Shown: positions 1-8,097, counted from the first letter of the stretch. The stretch is 14,168 nucleotides of DNA from JBFIHZ01 sp041601535 (GCA_041601535.1 JBFIHZ010000072.1:1-14168), one strand, 5' to 3'. Program-made: numbers and translations. The notes: generated from the letters alone by a model not told the origin.

Positions 1-948
1 AAGATAGCGCTTGATCTGCCATCCGGACCATTTCAGCTCCGCTGAGTTAGGTTCGCCGGCACTATCGTTCAGTTGTAACAGAAAGCTGTGCAAACGCACA
101 CGAGGTGGGTAATTGACGCCATGCTCATGGATCCACTGGCGCAGGATAAGCGCCTGGATCTTGCGGTCCTGCTCCAGCAGTGCCGGCAGGGACAGGCTGT
201 GTGGGTCTATGCGTACCCGGCGGAATATGTCGGCCAGCAGTTGGCGAAGTACATCACGGGTTTCCGCCGCATGCTCGGCCGTTTGACACAGGCTGCTCAG
301 CAGCTCCGGCCAGCGTTCTTCAATGGCAGGAAACAGGAATTGCCTGAGGTAATTCCTGTCATAGTCCTGGTTGAGATTGGACGGGTCTTCAACCCAGCTG
401 ATTTGCCGGTCACGCAGGTATTGTTCCAGTTGGTCACGCCGGCAGCGCAGCAAAGGCCGGGCTAGCCAGCCGGCGCCCAACTGCCGCCGCGGCGGGATGC
501 TGGCCAGGCCATCCAGGCCGCTGCCGCGCATCAGGTTGAGAAACAGGGTTTCGGCGAGGTCATTCGCGTGGTGGGCGGTCAGGTAGATCTCGCCAGTTCC
601 CAGCAGTTGCTCAACGGCCTGGTAACGAAGGCGCCGGGCTTCCGCCTCGGGACTTTTGCCGGGCGGCAGGTTCAGATGCAACTGCCGTACCGTAAGGGGC
701 ACGTTCCACTGCTGGCAGGTCAGTTCACAGTGCCGCTGCCAGTCACCAGCAGTGGTTTGCAGGCCGTGATGGAAATGAACCGCATGCAGCGGGGCGGGCA
801 ATTGATCCTTGATGTTGGCCAGCGCATGCAACAAGGCGGTTGAATCTGCGCCCCCGCTGTAACCGACCCAGTATTTCGCAGCACGGGGCAGGCCCTCAAG
901 CTGCTGCAGTACAAACTGGCTGTCAAATTGTGCAGCCTCGGGGCTCAT
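1..948 (-). CDS. tilS: tRNA(Ile)-lysidine synthase TilS, partial (C-terminus beyond the window)
   Basis: TilS attaches lysine to C34 of the CAU anticodon of a minor tRNA-Ile in an ATP-dependent reaction, changing both its decoding and its charging from Met to Ile. The visible 316 residues contain the PP-loop pyrophosphatase motif SGGADS (residues 31-36), the HFHHGL segment (58-63), EAEARRLRY (101-109) and the conserved HHANDLAET segment (126-134), all typical of the family. Known TilS proteins are about 430-440 residues, so the C-terminal domains lie past the left edge; the frame is still open at base 1. The ATG at 948 is the only likely start because an in-frame TGA (954-952) sits just upstream. 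A GAGG lies almost against the ATG, so the ribosome site is poor, which suggests coupling to accA, whose stop is 15 bases upstream. It is the last visible gene of the fimX-like/gluQ/accA/tilS run. Confidence 0.95.
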   Translation of the reverse strand, partial: MSPEAAQFDSQFVLQQLEGLPRAAKYWVGYSGGADSTALLHALANIKDQLPAPLHAVHFHHGLQTTAGDWQRHCELTCQQWNVPLTVRQLHLNLPPGKSPEAEARRLRYQAVEQLLGTGEIYLTAHHANDLAETLFLNLMRGSGLDGLASIPPRRQLGAGWLARPLLRCRRDQLEQYLRDRQISWVEDPSNLNQDYDRNYLRQFLFPAIEERWPELLSSLCQTAEHAAETRDVLRQLLADIFRRVRIDPHSLSLPALLEQDRKIQALILRQWIHEHGVNYPPRVRLHSFLLQLNDSAGEPNSAELKWSGWQIKRYL

Positions 949-963
949 GCCTCAATGCCGGCT

Positions 964-1920
964 TTAATCGTGGTATTCGCCGAAAGATAACAGGCGCTTG
1001 TAACGATTATCCAGCAGGCTATCCAGCGGCAGTTTGCCCAATTCATCGAGCTGCCGTTCGATGCAGTCGCCGATGCGTCGAGCGACTTCATCCGGTTCCT
1101 TGTGGGCACCGCCCAACGGCTCCGGAATGACCTCGTCGATCAGGCCCAGCGCGGTAAGACGGTCGGAAGTAATGCCCAGGGCAGTTGCCGCCTCTTCTGC
1201 ATTTCCGGCATCCTTCCACAGGATTGAGGCACAGCCTTCCGGTGAAATCACCGAGTAGGTGCTGTATTCCAGCATATTGACGCGGTCCCCCACGCCAATG
1301 GCCAGTGCTCCGCCGGAGCCCCCTTCGCCGATGATGGTGCAGATTACCGGTACCGGCAGCCGCGACATGACTTCCAGGTTCTTCGCAATGGCTTCCGACT
1401 GTCCACGTTCTTCTGCACCCACCCCGGGATACGCTCCGGGCGTATCAATAAAGGTCACCAGCGGCAGGCGGAAACGCGCTGCCATGTGCATTAATCGCAG
1501 GGCTTTGCGGTAGCCTTCCGGACGCGGCATGCCAAAATTCCGGAACACCTTGGCCTTGGTGTCGCGGCCTTTCTGCTGCCCGATGAAGACGATGGGACGT
1601 TGTCTGAAACGGGCCAGGCCTCCAACGATGGCGTGGTCGTCGGCAAATGCCCGGTCGCCATGGAGTTCATGGAATTCATCGAAAATCTTTTCAACATAGT
1701 CCAGTGTATAAGGGCGCAGGGGATGGCGGCTCAGCTGGGAAATTTGCCACGGGGTAAGGTCGCTGAAAATACCCTTGATTTTCTGCCGCATTTTTACCTG
1801 CAGCCGCTGGATTTCTTCATCCAGGTTGATGGCATTGTCGGAGCCAACATTTCTCAGCTCATCAATTTTCGCCTGCAATTCCGCAATGGGCTGTTCAAAA
1901 TCCAGAAAATTGGGGTTCAT
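964..1920 (-). CDS. accA: Acetyl-CoA carboxylase carboxyltransferase subunit alpha
   Basis: AccA pairs with AccD in the carboxyltransferase that moves the carboxyl group from biotin-AccB to acetyl-CoA, giving malonyl-CoA for fatty acid synthesis in the cytoplasm. At 318 residues it is full length (E. coli AccA is 319). Family hallmarks seen are the opening MNPNFLDFEQPIAEL, the block HPLRPYTLDYV (about 66-76), the region around FIDTPGAYPGVGAEERGQSE, and the glycine-rich oxyanion-hole segment IGEGGSGGALAIG followed by YSVISPEGCASILWKD. The coiled N-terminal helix (about 10-50) is intact. It lies 54 bases after gluQ and 15 bases before tilS. An accA-tilS order is common in gammaproteobacteria, but dnaE, often found just upstream of accA, is absent; gluQ takes that place. 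A TATAAT lies about 29 bases upstream, so it may have its own promoter. Identity is not in doubt. Confidence 0.98.
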   Translation of the reverse strand: MNPNFLDFEQPIAELQAKIDELRNVGSDNAINLDEEIQRLQVKMRQKIKGIFSDLTPWQISQLSRHPLRPYTLDYVEKIFDEFHELHGDRAFADDHAIVGGLARFRQRPIVFIGQQKGRDTKAKVFRNFGMPRPEGYRKALRLMHMAARFRLPLVTFIDTPGAYPGVGAEERGQSEAIAKNLEVMSRLPVPVICTIIGEGGSGGALAIGVGDRVNMLEYSTYSVISPEGCASILWKDAGNAEEAATALGITSDRLTALGLIDEVIPEPLGGAHKEPDEVARRIGDCIERQLDELGKLPLDSLLDNRYKRLLSFGEYHD

Positions 1921-1948
1921 AACACATGCTCGATAACCGGAAGCGTTG

Positions 1949-1954
1949 ATTATA
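1949..1954 (-). promoter_or_regulatory. Candidate -10 box for accA
   Basis: A perfect TATAAT on the minus strand lies in the 54-base gap between gluQ and accA, about 29 bases before the accA start codon. No good -35 hexamer is visible 16-18 bases upstream (TGAGGC is the closest). If real it would give accA-tilS transcription independent of gluQ. This is inferred from the hexamer alone. Confidence 0.4.
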
Positions 1955-1974
1955 GCCTGCCTGTGGCGCTCGCC

Positions 1975-2889
1975 TCACGCCCGTAACTGATTTTGCTGCA
2001 ATCCAGCGTTCCACGGCCGCGTTTGCTGCCGCGGTATCAACGCGGGCGACCAGTTTTCCAGCGCCCATTGCCATGTGCCTGCAAGGCTCAGGGCAGGCGC
2101 CTCATGGCCCAGAAACTTCAGCGCTGAGCGCAGCGCTGCAGCCGGAGGCAGGTTACGTACCGGGTCGGAGCCCAGGCGTTTACTGAGCTTGCTGCCATCG
2201 TGTAGCGCGGCGACCGGCAAATGAAGATAACCGGGTGTGGACAACCCCAGTTTTTGCTGCAGCCAGATCTGCCGCCCGGTGGAATCCAGCAGGTCGGCTC
2301 CGCGAACCACTTCAGTAACTCCCTGGTGGGCATCGTCCACCACTACCGCCAATTGGTATGCCGTCAGGCCGTCTGCGCGGCGGATGACGAAATCGCCGCA
2401 GCTGGTTTGCAGGTCTTGTCTCTGCAAACCCTGTACCACATCAGTGAATTCGATCGGTTGTGCGGCGACTTTGACGCGAATGGCGCAGTTTCGTTTCCGG
2501 ATGCCCGGGCTGATGCCGTTTCTGCACGTGCCCGGATAAATGCCGGAAGCGGGCAGGCTTTTGCGGCTGCAGCTGCAGTAGAAGGCAAGGCCTGAGTCAA
2601 GCAGTCGCGTACTGGCCAGCGTGTAAGCTTCCCTGCGGCAGCTCTGATACATGATCGCACGGTCCGGCTCCATGCCAAACCGGCGCAGATCCGCAATAAT
2701 GCGGTCAGCGCTGCCCGCAACTTCCCGTGGCGGGTCCAGGTCTTCGATGCGTAGCAGCCACTGACCGTTCATGGTACGCGCCTGCAAATAGCTGGCCAAC
2801 GCGGCGGTCAGAGAACCAAAGTGCAGGTCGCCAGTAGGTGAGGGCGCAAAGCGGCCGACGTAAGCAGGATTTGGAGAGCAATCGCGCAT
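1975..2889 (-). CDS. gluQ: Glutamyl-queuosine tRNA(Asp) synthetase
   Basis: GluQRS is a paralogue of the glutamyl-tRNA synthetase catalytic domain. It activates glutamate without tRNA and attaches it to the queuosine base at position 34 of tRNA-Asp. The 304-residue length fits the family, which lacks an anticodon-binding domain. Motifs seen: the class I signature as RFAPSPTGDLHFGS (residues 13-26, with HFGS in place of HIGH, usual for this family), the zinc ligands C105, C107, Y118 and C122 (the C-x-C...Y-x3-C pattern of E. coli GluQRS, one residue shorter in the middle), and KLSKR (234-238). It lies downstream of the fimX-like gene (104-base gap) and upstream of accA (54 bases). In many relatives gluQ follows dksA, which is not in this window. 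No clear Shine-Dalgarno precedes the ATG. Codon use looks like its neighbours. Confidence 0.96.
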   Translation of the reverse strand: MRDCSPNPAYVGRFAPSPTGDLHFGSLTAALASYLQARTMNGQWLLRIEDLDPPREVAGSADRIIADLRRFGMEPDRAIMYQSCRREAYTLASTRLLDSGLAFYCSCSRKSLPASGIYPGTCRNGISPGIRKRNCAIRVKVAAQPIEFTDVVQGLQRQDLQTSCGDFVIRRADGLTAYQLAVVVDDAHQGVTEVVRGADLLDSTGRQIWLQQKLGLSTPGYLHLPVAALHDGSKLSKRLGSDPVRNLPPAAALRSALKFLGHEAPALSLAGTWQWALENWSPALIPRQQTRPWNAGLQQNQLRA

Positions 2890-2897
2890 GGCGAAAC

Positions 2898-2903
2898 AGT
2901 GTA
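2898..2903 (-). promoter_or_regulatory. Weak candidate -10 box close to the gluQ start
   Basis: TACACT on the minus strand ends about 8 bases before the gluQ ATG. If used, it would give a very short or absent leader, which would agree with the lack of a ribosome-binding site there. No convincing -35 element is seen, so this is only a candidate. Confidence 0.25.
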
Positions 2904-2930
2904 ACGCAGCGGTATGAAACGGTCGCGGCT

Positions 2931-2975
2931 GACCGGGCCTGGTGCGGGCAATATGGCCTGCCCGCCTGGCCGGTC
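2931..2975 (-). other. Strong imperfect inverted repeat between the fimX-like gene and gluQ
   Basis: The outer arms GACCGG (2931-2936) and CCGGTC (2970-2975) pair. The inner arms GCGGGCA (2944-2950) and TGCCCGC (2959-2965) form a 7-bp stem with an 8-base loop. The structure is GC-rich and starts about 20 bases after the fimX-like stop codon. No T-run follows on the minus strand, so it is not a standard intrinsic terminator. It may attenuate transcription or protect the 3' end, lowering gluQ expression relative to the upstream gene. Confidence 0.45.
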
Positions 2976-2993
2976 GGGTCTAGTTCACCCGGA

Positions 2994-5021
2994 TTATTGA
3001 CCCACTACCTGCGAATTTTCCTTGAGGAATGCACCGGCAATCAGTTTGACGCCACTTTGCCACAACGTGGCCAGGCTGCTGGTATCTGCGACTTCATCCG
3101 CAATAACCGCCACTTTGTAGGCTTCCGCGGCCTCGACAATGCGCCCGATGGCGTCTTGATTGGAGGAATTGCCGGTCAGGTTTTCGGTCAGCGAAGGATG
3201 AATTTTCACATAGGAAGATTCCAGGTGCTCAAGTAACTGCCGCGTTCTGCGCTCAGGGTCAAACCCGGAAATGGACAGCTTGACCCCCAAGGGTTGCAAT
3301 TCTTTCATCAAACGCTGCGCGGGTTTCAGGCTGACTTGCGCCGTCGCTGCGCTGATCTGCAGGATCAGCTTGCTGCCTTCCACGCAATGAGCCTGCATTT
3401 CTTCCATCAGCCAGCCCGGAAAAGAATAATCAATGATGGATGAATTGCTCAGGCTGATGATCTGATTGTCATTGCTTTCGGCAAAACCTTTAAGCAGGCC
3501 GGGAATAATGAACCTGTCGATGGCTCCGGCAAGGTCATTGCGGTCAGCAATTTCCTGATATTTCGCAGGCGCCAGGTCACCTGAGTCATCGCGCAAATAG
3601 GTGATGTTTTCCATCAGGTGTTCGCCATCACCGTCCAGGTCAATGATGGCTTGTTGCACCGAATAGAAATCATCGTTGCTCAAGGCATACTTGATACGCT
3701 CGACCCACTGACGGTCATCCTCGAACGTGTTGACAGCCATTAATTGTGGGCGGTAGGTAATGGCGGTATTGCCTTTTTCGGCGGCCTCCATCTGTGCTTT
3801 CCTGGCACCAGCGATGACCTCGCGGGAGTTGCGCGCCAGTCGGCCCAGAGTAGCAATGCCAATACTGCAGGAAACGGAGATTGAATGATCTTCGATTTCC
3901 ACCAGGTGGCTGCGGTAGGCTTTAAGCAGCTGGGCTGCACGCTCTTCCACTTTTTCCATATTGGCCTGGTGAATCAACAGCGCAAAACCGTGGTCACTGA
4001 GGCGCGCAGCCATGTCCCCTTCCTGTGAATTGCTTTTCAATACACTGGCCAGGTCAGCAACAAAGGCGTCGAATTCACCCACATCCAGTTCCTGCTGGAT
4101 ATCCACGATGCCGTCGGGCTCGAGGTAGAGCACGGCTGCAAGCGATTCCAGGGTGTGCGGTTCCGCCAACTCGGTTTCCAGGCGCTCAACGAACGCGTGT
4201 TTGTTATGCAACTGCGTCAGGGAATCAATCACCCGCAAGCGCTCGATTTCAGCCGTCAGTTCCGAAGCGGCATCCAGCTCATGAGTAAGCATCTGGATGC
4301 ACGGTTCGTCATTAAATTGGGCGGACGAAAAAGTCAATTTGGCTTCAAAGGTGGAGCCATCCGGGCGGCTGACGGTCACCACAGGCGGCTGCGACGGAAA
4401 GACGCCTTTGGATAATCCCTGCAGGGTTTTCTTCAGGTCCAGGTCATCCGACTGCATCATCTCAAGCAGGGAAACACCCGCGAGCTCAGAAACATCTTTA
4501 ACGTGCAGCGACTCCAGGTAGGCACGGTTGGCGTAAACATGCAGACCTTCGTGAATATAGGCGATGGCATCCCGAGCACTTTCCAGGATGAGATTGTAGC
4601 GATGCTCAAGTTCTTCGAACTGCCGGCGCCGCTGCAGTTGGCCGCGGTTTTGCTCAAAACCGCCAATCAGCCGATTGACCGTGGCGGTTAACTGATCGGG
4701 GCTTTCCGAATGGATAACGGTGCAACTGGTTATCTTCAGGGCATCTGCCAGACGTTCAGGGTCTTTTAAATCGCTGTAGAGCGCAAACGGAATGTCATAC
4801 TGGTGCGCCAGTGAACTGACCTCTTCCAGGCTGGCCGAGGCTGAATCAGGATTGGCATACAGCACCATCAATGGCAGCTCCTGATCAATGGCCCGCTTGA
4901 TCTCGGCTACTTTGATTGTGTGTATTACATGAATTTTGATTCCGGAGTTTCTTAGCTGGGAATTGATTGCTTCAGCCAGTTCCGGTGATTGATCCGTGAC
5001 AAGGATGTTCATGCTTTCCAT
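2994..5021 (-). CDS. fimX: FimX-like protein: receiver-like, PAS, degenerate GGDEF and degenerate EAL domains
   Basis: This is a 675-residue cytoplasmic protein with four regions: a receiver-like domain (about 4-122, starting MNILVTDQSPELAEAI), a PAS domain (about 140-250), a GGDEF-type domain (about 262-425, with DSLTQLHNKHAF) and an EAL-type domain (about 435-675). The order and size match P. aeruginosa FimX (about 690 residues), a c-di-GMP-binding protein that controls type IV pilus assembly and twitching. The C-terminal LATLWQSGVKLIAGAFL resembles the end of FimX as I remember it. Both enzyme signatures are broken: SDHGF (342-346) replaces GGDEF, ENI (471-473) replaces EAL, ISGFDPE replaces the DDFGTG loop and KIH replaces KID. 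It is therefore probably a non-catalytic c-di-GMP sensor. I chose ATG 5021, which has GGAG upstream; ATG 5012 and TTG 5045 are alternatives. No pilus genes are in the window, so the pilus role is inferred. Confidence 0.75.
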   Translation of the reverse strand: MESMNILVTDQSPELAEAINSQLRNSGIKIHVIHTIKVAEIKRAIDQELPLMVLYANPDSASASLEEVSSLAHQYDIPFALYSDLKDPERLADALKITSCTVIHSESPDQLTATVNRLIGGFEQNRGQLQRRRQFEELEHRYNLILESARDAIAYIHEGLHVYANRAYLESLHVKDVSELAGVSLLEMMQSDDLDLKKTLQGLSKGVFPSQPPVVTVSRPDGSTFEAKLTFSSAQFNDEPCIQMLTHELDAASELTAEIERLRVIDSLTQLHNKHAFVERLETELAEPHTLESLAAVLYLEPDGIVDIQQELDVGEFDAFVADLASVLKSNSQEGDMAARLSDHGFALLIHQANMEKVEERAAQLLKAYRSHLVEIEDHSISVSCSIGIATLGRLARNSREVIAGARKAQMEAAEKGNTAITYRPQLMAVNTFEDDRQWVERIKYALSNDDFYSVQQAIIDLDGDGEHLMENITYLRDDSGDLAPAKYQEIADRNDLAGAIDRFIIPGLLKGFAESNDNQIISLSNSSIIDYSFPGWLMEEMQAHCVEGSKLILQISAATAQVSLKPAQRLMKELQPLGVKLSISGFDPERRTRQLLEHLESSYVKIHPSLTENLTGNSSNQDAIGRIVEAAEAYKVAVIADEVADTSSLATLWQSGVKLIAGAFLKENSQVVGQ

Positions 5022-5090
5022 AGCGTTGTGCTCTCCGATCCCCAATCCTTTGGAAGATTTTTAACACGTTTATCTACCTAAAATCAATTA

Positions 5091-5096
5091 ATTATA
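5091..5096 (-). promoter_or_regulatory. Candidate -10 box for the fimX-like gene
   Basis: A perfect TATAAT on the minus strand lies in AT-rich sequence about 70 bases before the chosen ATG. A good -35 hexamer is not evident at 16-18 bases. It would drive the minus-strand run fimX-like, gluQ, accA, tilS. Confidence 0.4.
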
Positions 5097-5323
5097 GAAA
5101 CAATTGAAGTTGGTTTCCCGGTTGGTGGATAAACGCTTAGGCTTTGATTATGACCGATAACTCAGTGGTTTAACAGCGAAACCCCGCACTCTCCGTGTTC
5201 ACGGCGGCTGGCGGGCAGTACAAGTGCAAACTAGCACGTTAAAATCAGATCAATCATACGAAAAAATATACCTGTATTTATGTTCTGAAAAAAATTCCAC
5301 TCGATCGGGGCTCGAGTATGCTG

Positions 5324-5350
5324 TTGGCACAGCGGAATTCGCGTTAGAAT
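5324..5350 (+). promoter_or_regulatory. Candidate sigma-70-like promoter for efp
   Basis: TTGGCA (5324-5329) and TAGAAT (5345-5350) are separated by 15 bases, shorter than ideal. The -10 hexamer is good and lies about 75 bases before the efp ATG. It is the best candidate for the long plus-strand run that begins with efp. Confidence 0.4.
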
Positions 5351-5415
5351 GCGCTCTTTGTTTTACGGGGACCTTGTCGGTTCGGCGCACCGCAAGCGAC
5401 AGGCACCGTATCAGT

Positions 5416-5420
5416 GGAGA
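5416..5420 (+). promoter_or_regulatory. Ribosome-binding site of efp
   Basis: GGAGA ends 5 bases before ATG 5426, fixing that start over upstream alternatives. It is a strong site, as expected for an abundant translation factor. Confidence 0.75.
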
Positions 5421-5425
5421 ATTGA

Positions 5426-5995
5426 ATGGCGAGTTACAGCACCAGCGAGTTTCGCGGCGGCATGAAAATCATTTTGGATGGCGAACCGTATAACATCGTT
5501 GAGAATGAATTTGTAAAGCCCGGAAAAGGCCAGGCTTTTAACCGCGTGCGTGTGCGCAACCTGAAAACAGGGCGCGTCATAGAACGCACCTTCCGGTCCG
5601 GCGAAAGTGTTGAAGCCGCGGATATTTTTGAACTGGATGTGCAGTACCTGTACAACGATGGCGATTTCTGGCACTTCATGAACCCGGAGACCTTTGATCA
5701 GCACGCCTGCTCCAAAGAGTCCATGGGTGATAATGCCAAGTGGCTGAAAGAGGAAGATATCTGCCAGATGATGTTGTACAACGGCGAACCGCTGAGTGTG
5801 ACGCCACCCAACTTCACGGAACTGCGCATTGTGGATACCGATCCCGGTGTGCGTGGTGATACTTCTGGTGGCGGCGGCAAGCCGGCCACCCTGGAAACCG
5901 GAGCGGTGGTCAGGGTGCCGTTGTTTGTTAATGTCGATGAACTGATCAAAGTCGATACCCGCACCGGAGAGTACGTATCACGCGTAAAAGAGTAA
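5426..5995 (+). CDS. efp: Elongation factor P
   Basis: EF-P binds between the P and E sites of the ribosome and relieves stalling at polyproline stretches. The 189-residue length is the family norm (E. coli 188). The KOW-like N-domain carries the loop VKPGKGQAF with lysine at residue 34, the site that EpmA and EpmB modify with beta-lysine in most gammaproteobacteria. Neither modification gene is in this window; in many relatives epmB lies divergent next to efp, but here that position holds the fimX-like gene. The C-terminal OB domain ends with GAVVRVPLFVNVDELIKVDTRTGEYVSRV, the family's typical tail (quoted here in shorter parts: VPLFVN and TGEYVSRV). It is probably the first gene of the run that continues with mtaD, 22 bases downstream. 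Identity is firm. Confidence 0.98.
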   Translation: MASYSTSEFRGGMKIILDGEPYNIVENEFVKPGKGQAFNRVRVRNLKTGRVIERTFRSGESVEAADIFELDVQYLYNDGDFWHFMNPETFDQHACSKESMGDNAKWLKEEDICQMMLYNGEPLSVTPPNFTELRIVDTDPGVRGDTSGGGGKPATLETGAVVRVPLFVNVDELIKVDTRTGEYVSRVKE

Positions 5996-6017
5996 GCCCG
6001 GTTTATCAGGTTTCGCC

Positions 6018-7391
6018 ATGAAGCGAGAATCCGCTGCGGGTGCAGTCCAGGTGATCTCGGCGCGGTTTATCGTGCCGATAAGGCCTGCTGGTGTGGTACT
6101 GGAACAACATTGTGTGGTGGTTCAGGGTGACCGCATCCAGTCGGTTATGCCGCGTGAGCAGGCGCGGCAGCAATACCCCGCAGCGGATTTCATCAACTTG
6201 GGCCAACATGTGCTGTTGCCCGGCTTGATCAACATGCACACGCACTCACCCATGACCCTGTTGCGGGGCTATGCCGATGACCTTGATTTACATGCCTGGC
6301 TGAACGACCACATCTGGCCGGCGGAGAGCCGCCATGTCAGTGCGGAGTTTGTCGCCGATGGCACCCGTATCGCCGTGGCGGAAATGCTGCGTGCCGGTAC
6401 CACCTGTTTCAACGACAACTATTTTTTCCCGGACGTCATGGCTGATGTGGCTGTGGCAACCGGCATGCGTGCGGTGATTGGGCTGCCTGTGATTGAACTG
6501 CCAACGGCCTGGGCTGCCGACACGGAAGAGTACCTGCGCAAAGGGGTTGAACTGCTGGAGCGTTGGCAGGGCCATGACCGGGTTTCTTTTTCGTGGGCGC
6601 CGCATGCGCCGTACAGTGTGTCCGATAAGACCCTCATGCAATTGCGTGAACTTTCCCGTCAGTATGATGTGCCCATACATATGCACCTGCTGGAAACCTG
6701 CTGGGATCTGCAGCACTCCATGGAACATCACGGTGAGGAGCCATTGGCGCGGCTGGATCGCCTGGATGTGTTGAACCAGCGATTGTTGGCGGTGCACATG
6801 ACGCAACTTTCGGCTGCTGATATTGAGTTGCTGGCGGATCGTGGCGTCAATGTCATTCACTGCCCGCAATCCAACCTGAAACTGGCCAGTGGGTTTTGCC
6901 GTGTTGCCGACCTGCAACGCGCCGGAGTCAATATTGCCATTGGCACGGATGGGGTGGCCAGTAATAACAATCTGGACCTGCTGGCTGAAGCCCAGACCGC
7001 GGCCTTGCTGGCCAAAGGCGTGGCTCGCGATGCCAGTGTTGTAACGGCCTTTTCCGCCCTGGAAATGATCACCATCAATGCGGCGACGGCGCTGGGGCAG
7101 GGCGACCGGCTGGGCAGCCTGGAAGCGGGTAAACTGGCAGACCTGGTGGCGCTGGATCTTGACGTTGTTGAAACCCAGCCTTTATATAATGTTATATCCC
7201 AATTGGTTTACGCAGCATCCAGCAGCCAATTCACCGATGTTTGGGTGGCTGGCAACAGGGTTATGGAATCGTCAAATCTGACCACTCTGCAGCTGGACCA
7301 GATACTCGCCACAGCAGCCAAATGGCAGCAACGGCTGGCTGCGCCAGTCGACCAACCAACCGTCTCAAGCCGGACGAAGCATGCACACTGA
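6018..7391 (+). CDS. mtaD: 5'-methylthioadenosine / S-adenosylhomocysteine deaminase (TRZ/ATZ amidohydrolase family)
   Basis: A cytoplasmic metal-dependent amidohydrolase of 457 residues. Deaminases of this group turn methylthioadenosine or SAH into the inosine analogues. The P. aeruginosa relative PA3170 has, to my knowledge, been characterised as an MTA deaminase. Metal and catalytic residues visible: NMHTHSP (H74, H76), WAPHAPYS (194-200), HMHLLE (H221, H223, E226), AVHMTQ (H260), HCPQSNLKLASG (281 onward) and GTDGVASNNNLD (D311). The C-terminal composite domain GSLEAGKLADLV is present. Its stop codon overlaps the ubiG start by 11 bases, so the two are likely translationally coupled. UbiG produces SAH, a possible substrate of this enzyme, which makes the pairing sensible. 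The ribosome site is weak. An 8-oxoguanine or another nucleobase substrate is possible, but the context favours MTA/SAH. Confidence 0.88.
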   Translation: MKRESAAGAVQVISARFIVPIRPAGVVLEQHCVVVQGDRIQSVMPREQARQQYPAADFINLGQHVLLPGLINMHTHSPMTLLRGYADDLDLHAWLNDHIWPAESRHVSAEFVADGTRIAVAEMLRAGTTCFNDNYFFPDVMADVAVATGMRAVIGLPVIELPTAWAADTEEYLRKGVELLERWQGHDRVSFSWAPHAPYSVSDKTLMQLRELSRQYDVPIHMHLLETCWDLQHSMEHHGEEPLARLDRLDVLNQRLLAVHMTQLSAADIELLADRGVNVIHCPQSNLKLASGFCRVADLQRAGVNIAIGTDGVASNNNLDLLAEAQTAALLAKGVARDASVVTAFSALEMITINAATALGQGDRLGSLEAGKLADLVALDLDVVETQPLYNVISQLVYAASSSQFTDVWVAGNRVMESSNLTTLQLDQILATAAKWQQRLAAPVDQPTVSSRTKHAH

Positions 7392-8097
7392 CGATCTGCC
7401 AAATCTGGATGCCGCTGAACGGGACAAGTTTGATGCAGTGGCGGCCTCCTGGTGGGACCCTGCTGGTTCGTTCAGGCCGTTACACGAATTGAATCCTGCG
7501 CGGCTTCGGTACATAGCCCAACGTTGCGATTTGTCATCCGCCCGGGTGCTGGATGTCGGCTGCGGTGGCGGCATACTGTCTGAAGCGCTGGCCAGCAAGG
7601 GAGCCCGGGTTACCGGGGTGGATATCGCACCCAAAGTATTGCAGATTGCCAGGATGCACTTGCTTGAATCAGGGCTGGAGGTTGACTACCAATTGTCCAC
7701 GGTTGAGAGCCTGGCGGAGTCTCAGCCGGACCGTTTTGATGTGATTACCTGCATGGAATTACTTGAACATGTCCCCGACCCGGCTTCGACCATCAGCGCC
7801 ATGGCCGCACTTCTGAAACCCGGGGGACATTTATTTTTGTCCACGCTGAACCGCACGCCAGCGGCCTGGTTGCTCGGCATCATAGGAGCGGAGTACGTGG
7901 CCCGCATTCTGCCCAGAGGCACCCACCGCTATGACCGTTTTATCAAGCCATCGGAGTTGGGCAGTTGGTTGCGGCAGGCCGGACTGAGCGTTGCGGATTT
8001 TACCGGGCTGCATTACAACCCGCTGGCGGGTTCGGTGCGCCTCGGTGGAGCCGTGCAGGTCAACTACCTGGCGCATGCGCACAGGCCATCGGCATGA
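7381..8097 (+). CDS. ubiG: Ubiquinone biosynthesis O-methyltransferase UbiG
   Basis: UbiG performs both SAM-dependent O-methylations of ubiquinone synthesis, on the early catechol intermediate and on demethylubiquinol, at the inner face of the membrane. It has 238 residues (E. coli 240). Visible features are the opening DAAERDKFDAVAASWWDPAG, the SAM-binding motif I VLDVGCGGG (57-65), the acidic end of strand 2 in VTGVDIAP (D81), the post-I segment ITCMELLEHVPDP, and LKPGGHLFLSTLNRT of motif III. The C-terminal part (HRYDRFIKPSEL and GLHYNPL) is specific for UbiG among small methyltransferases. It starts inside the end of mtaD and its TGA overlaps the ATG of mupP (ATGA), so the three genes should be co-transcribed and coupled. 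Identity is firm. Confidence 0.97.
   Translation: MHTDDLPNLDAAERDKFDAVAASWWDPAGSFRPLHELNPARLRYIAQRCDLSSARVLDVGCGGGILSEALASKGARVTGVDIAPKVLQIARMHLLESGLEVDYQLSTVESLAESQPDRFDVITCMELLEHVPDPASTISAMAALLKPGGHLFLSTLNRTPAAWLLGIIGAEYVARILPRGTHRYDRFIKPSELGSWLRQAGLSVADFTGLHYNPLAGSVRLGGAVQVNYLAHAHRPSA

Larger units (their letters stand above)
5022..5425. other. Divergent intergenic region between the fimX-like gene and efp
   Basis: About 400 bases with no convincing gene. The part near the fimX-like gene (about 5060-5110) is AT-rich and holds a minus-strand TATAAT. The part near efp holds a plus-strand promoter-like pair and a leader of roughly 70 bases. A short inverted repeat, CTCGA...TCGAG, occurs near 5300-5315. 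The short plus-strand frame from 5224 into efp shows no recognisable protein features. Confidence 0.6.

Noticed and set aside
5022..5045. TTG 5045 as the start of the fimX-like gene
   Set aside because: ATG 5021 has a GGAG upstream and the receiver-like domain begins just after it; the eight extra residues add nothing recognisable.
6288..6917. 209-codon minus-strand frame
   Set aside because: It lies fully inside mtaD, whose metal-binding motifs are intact on the plus strand; its translation shows no family features.
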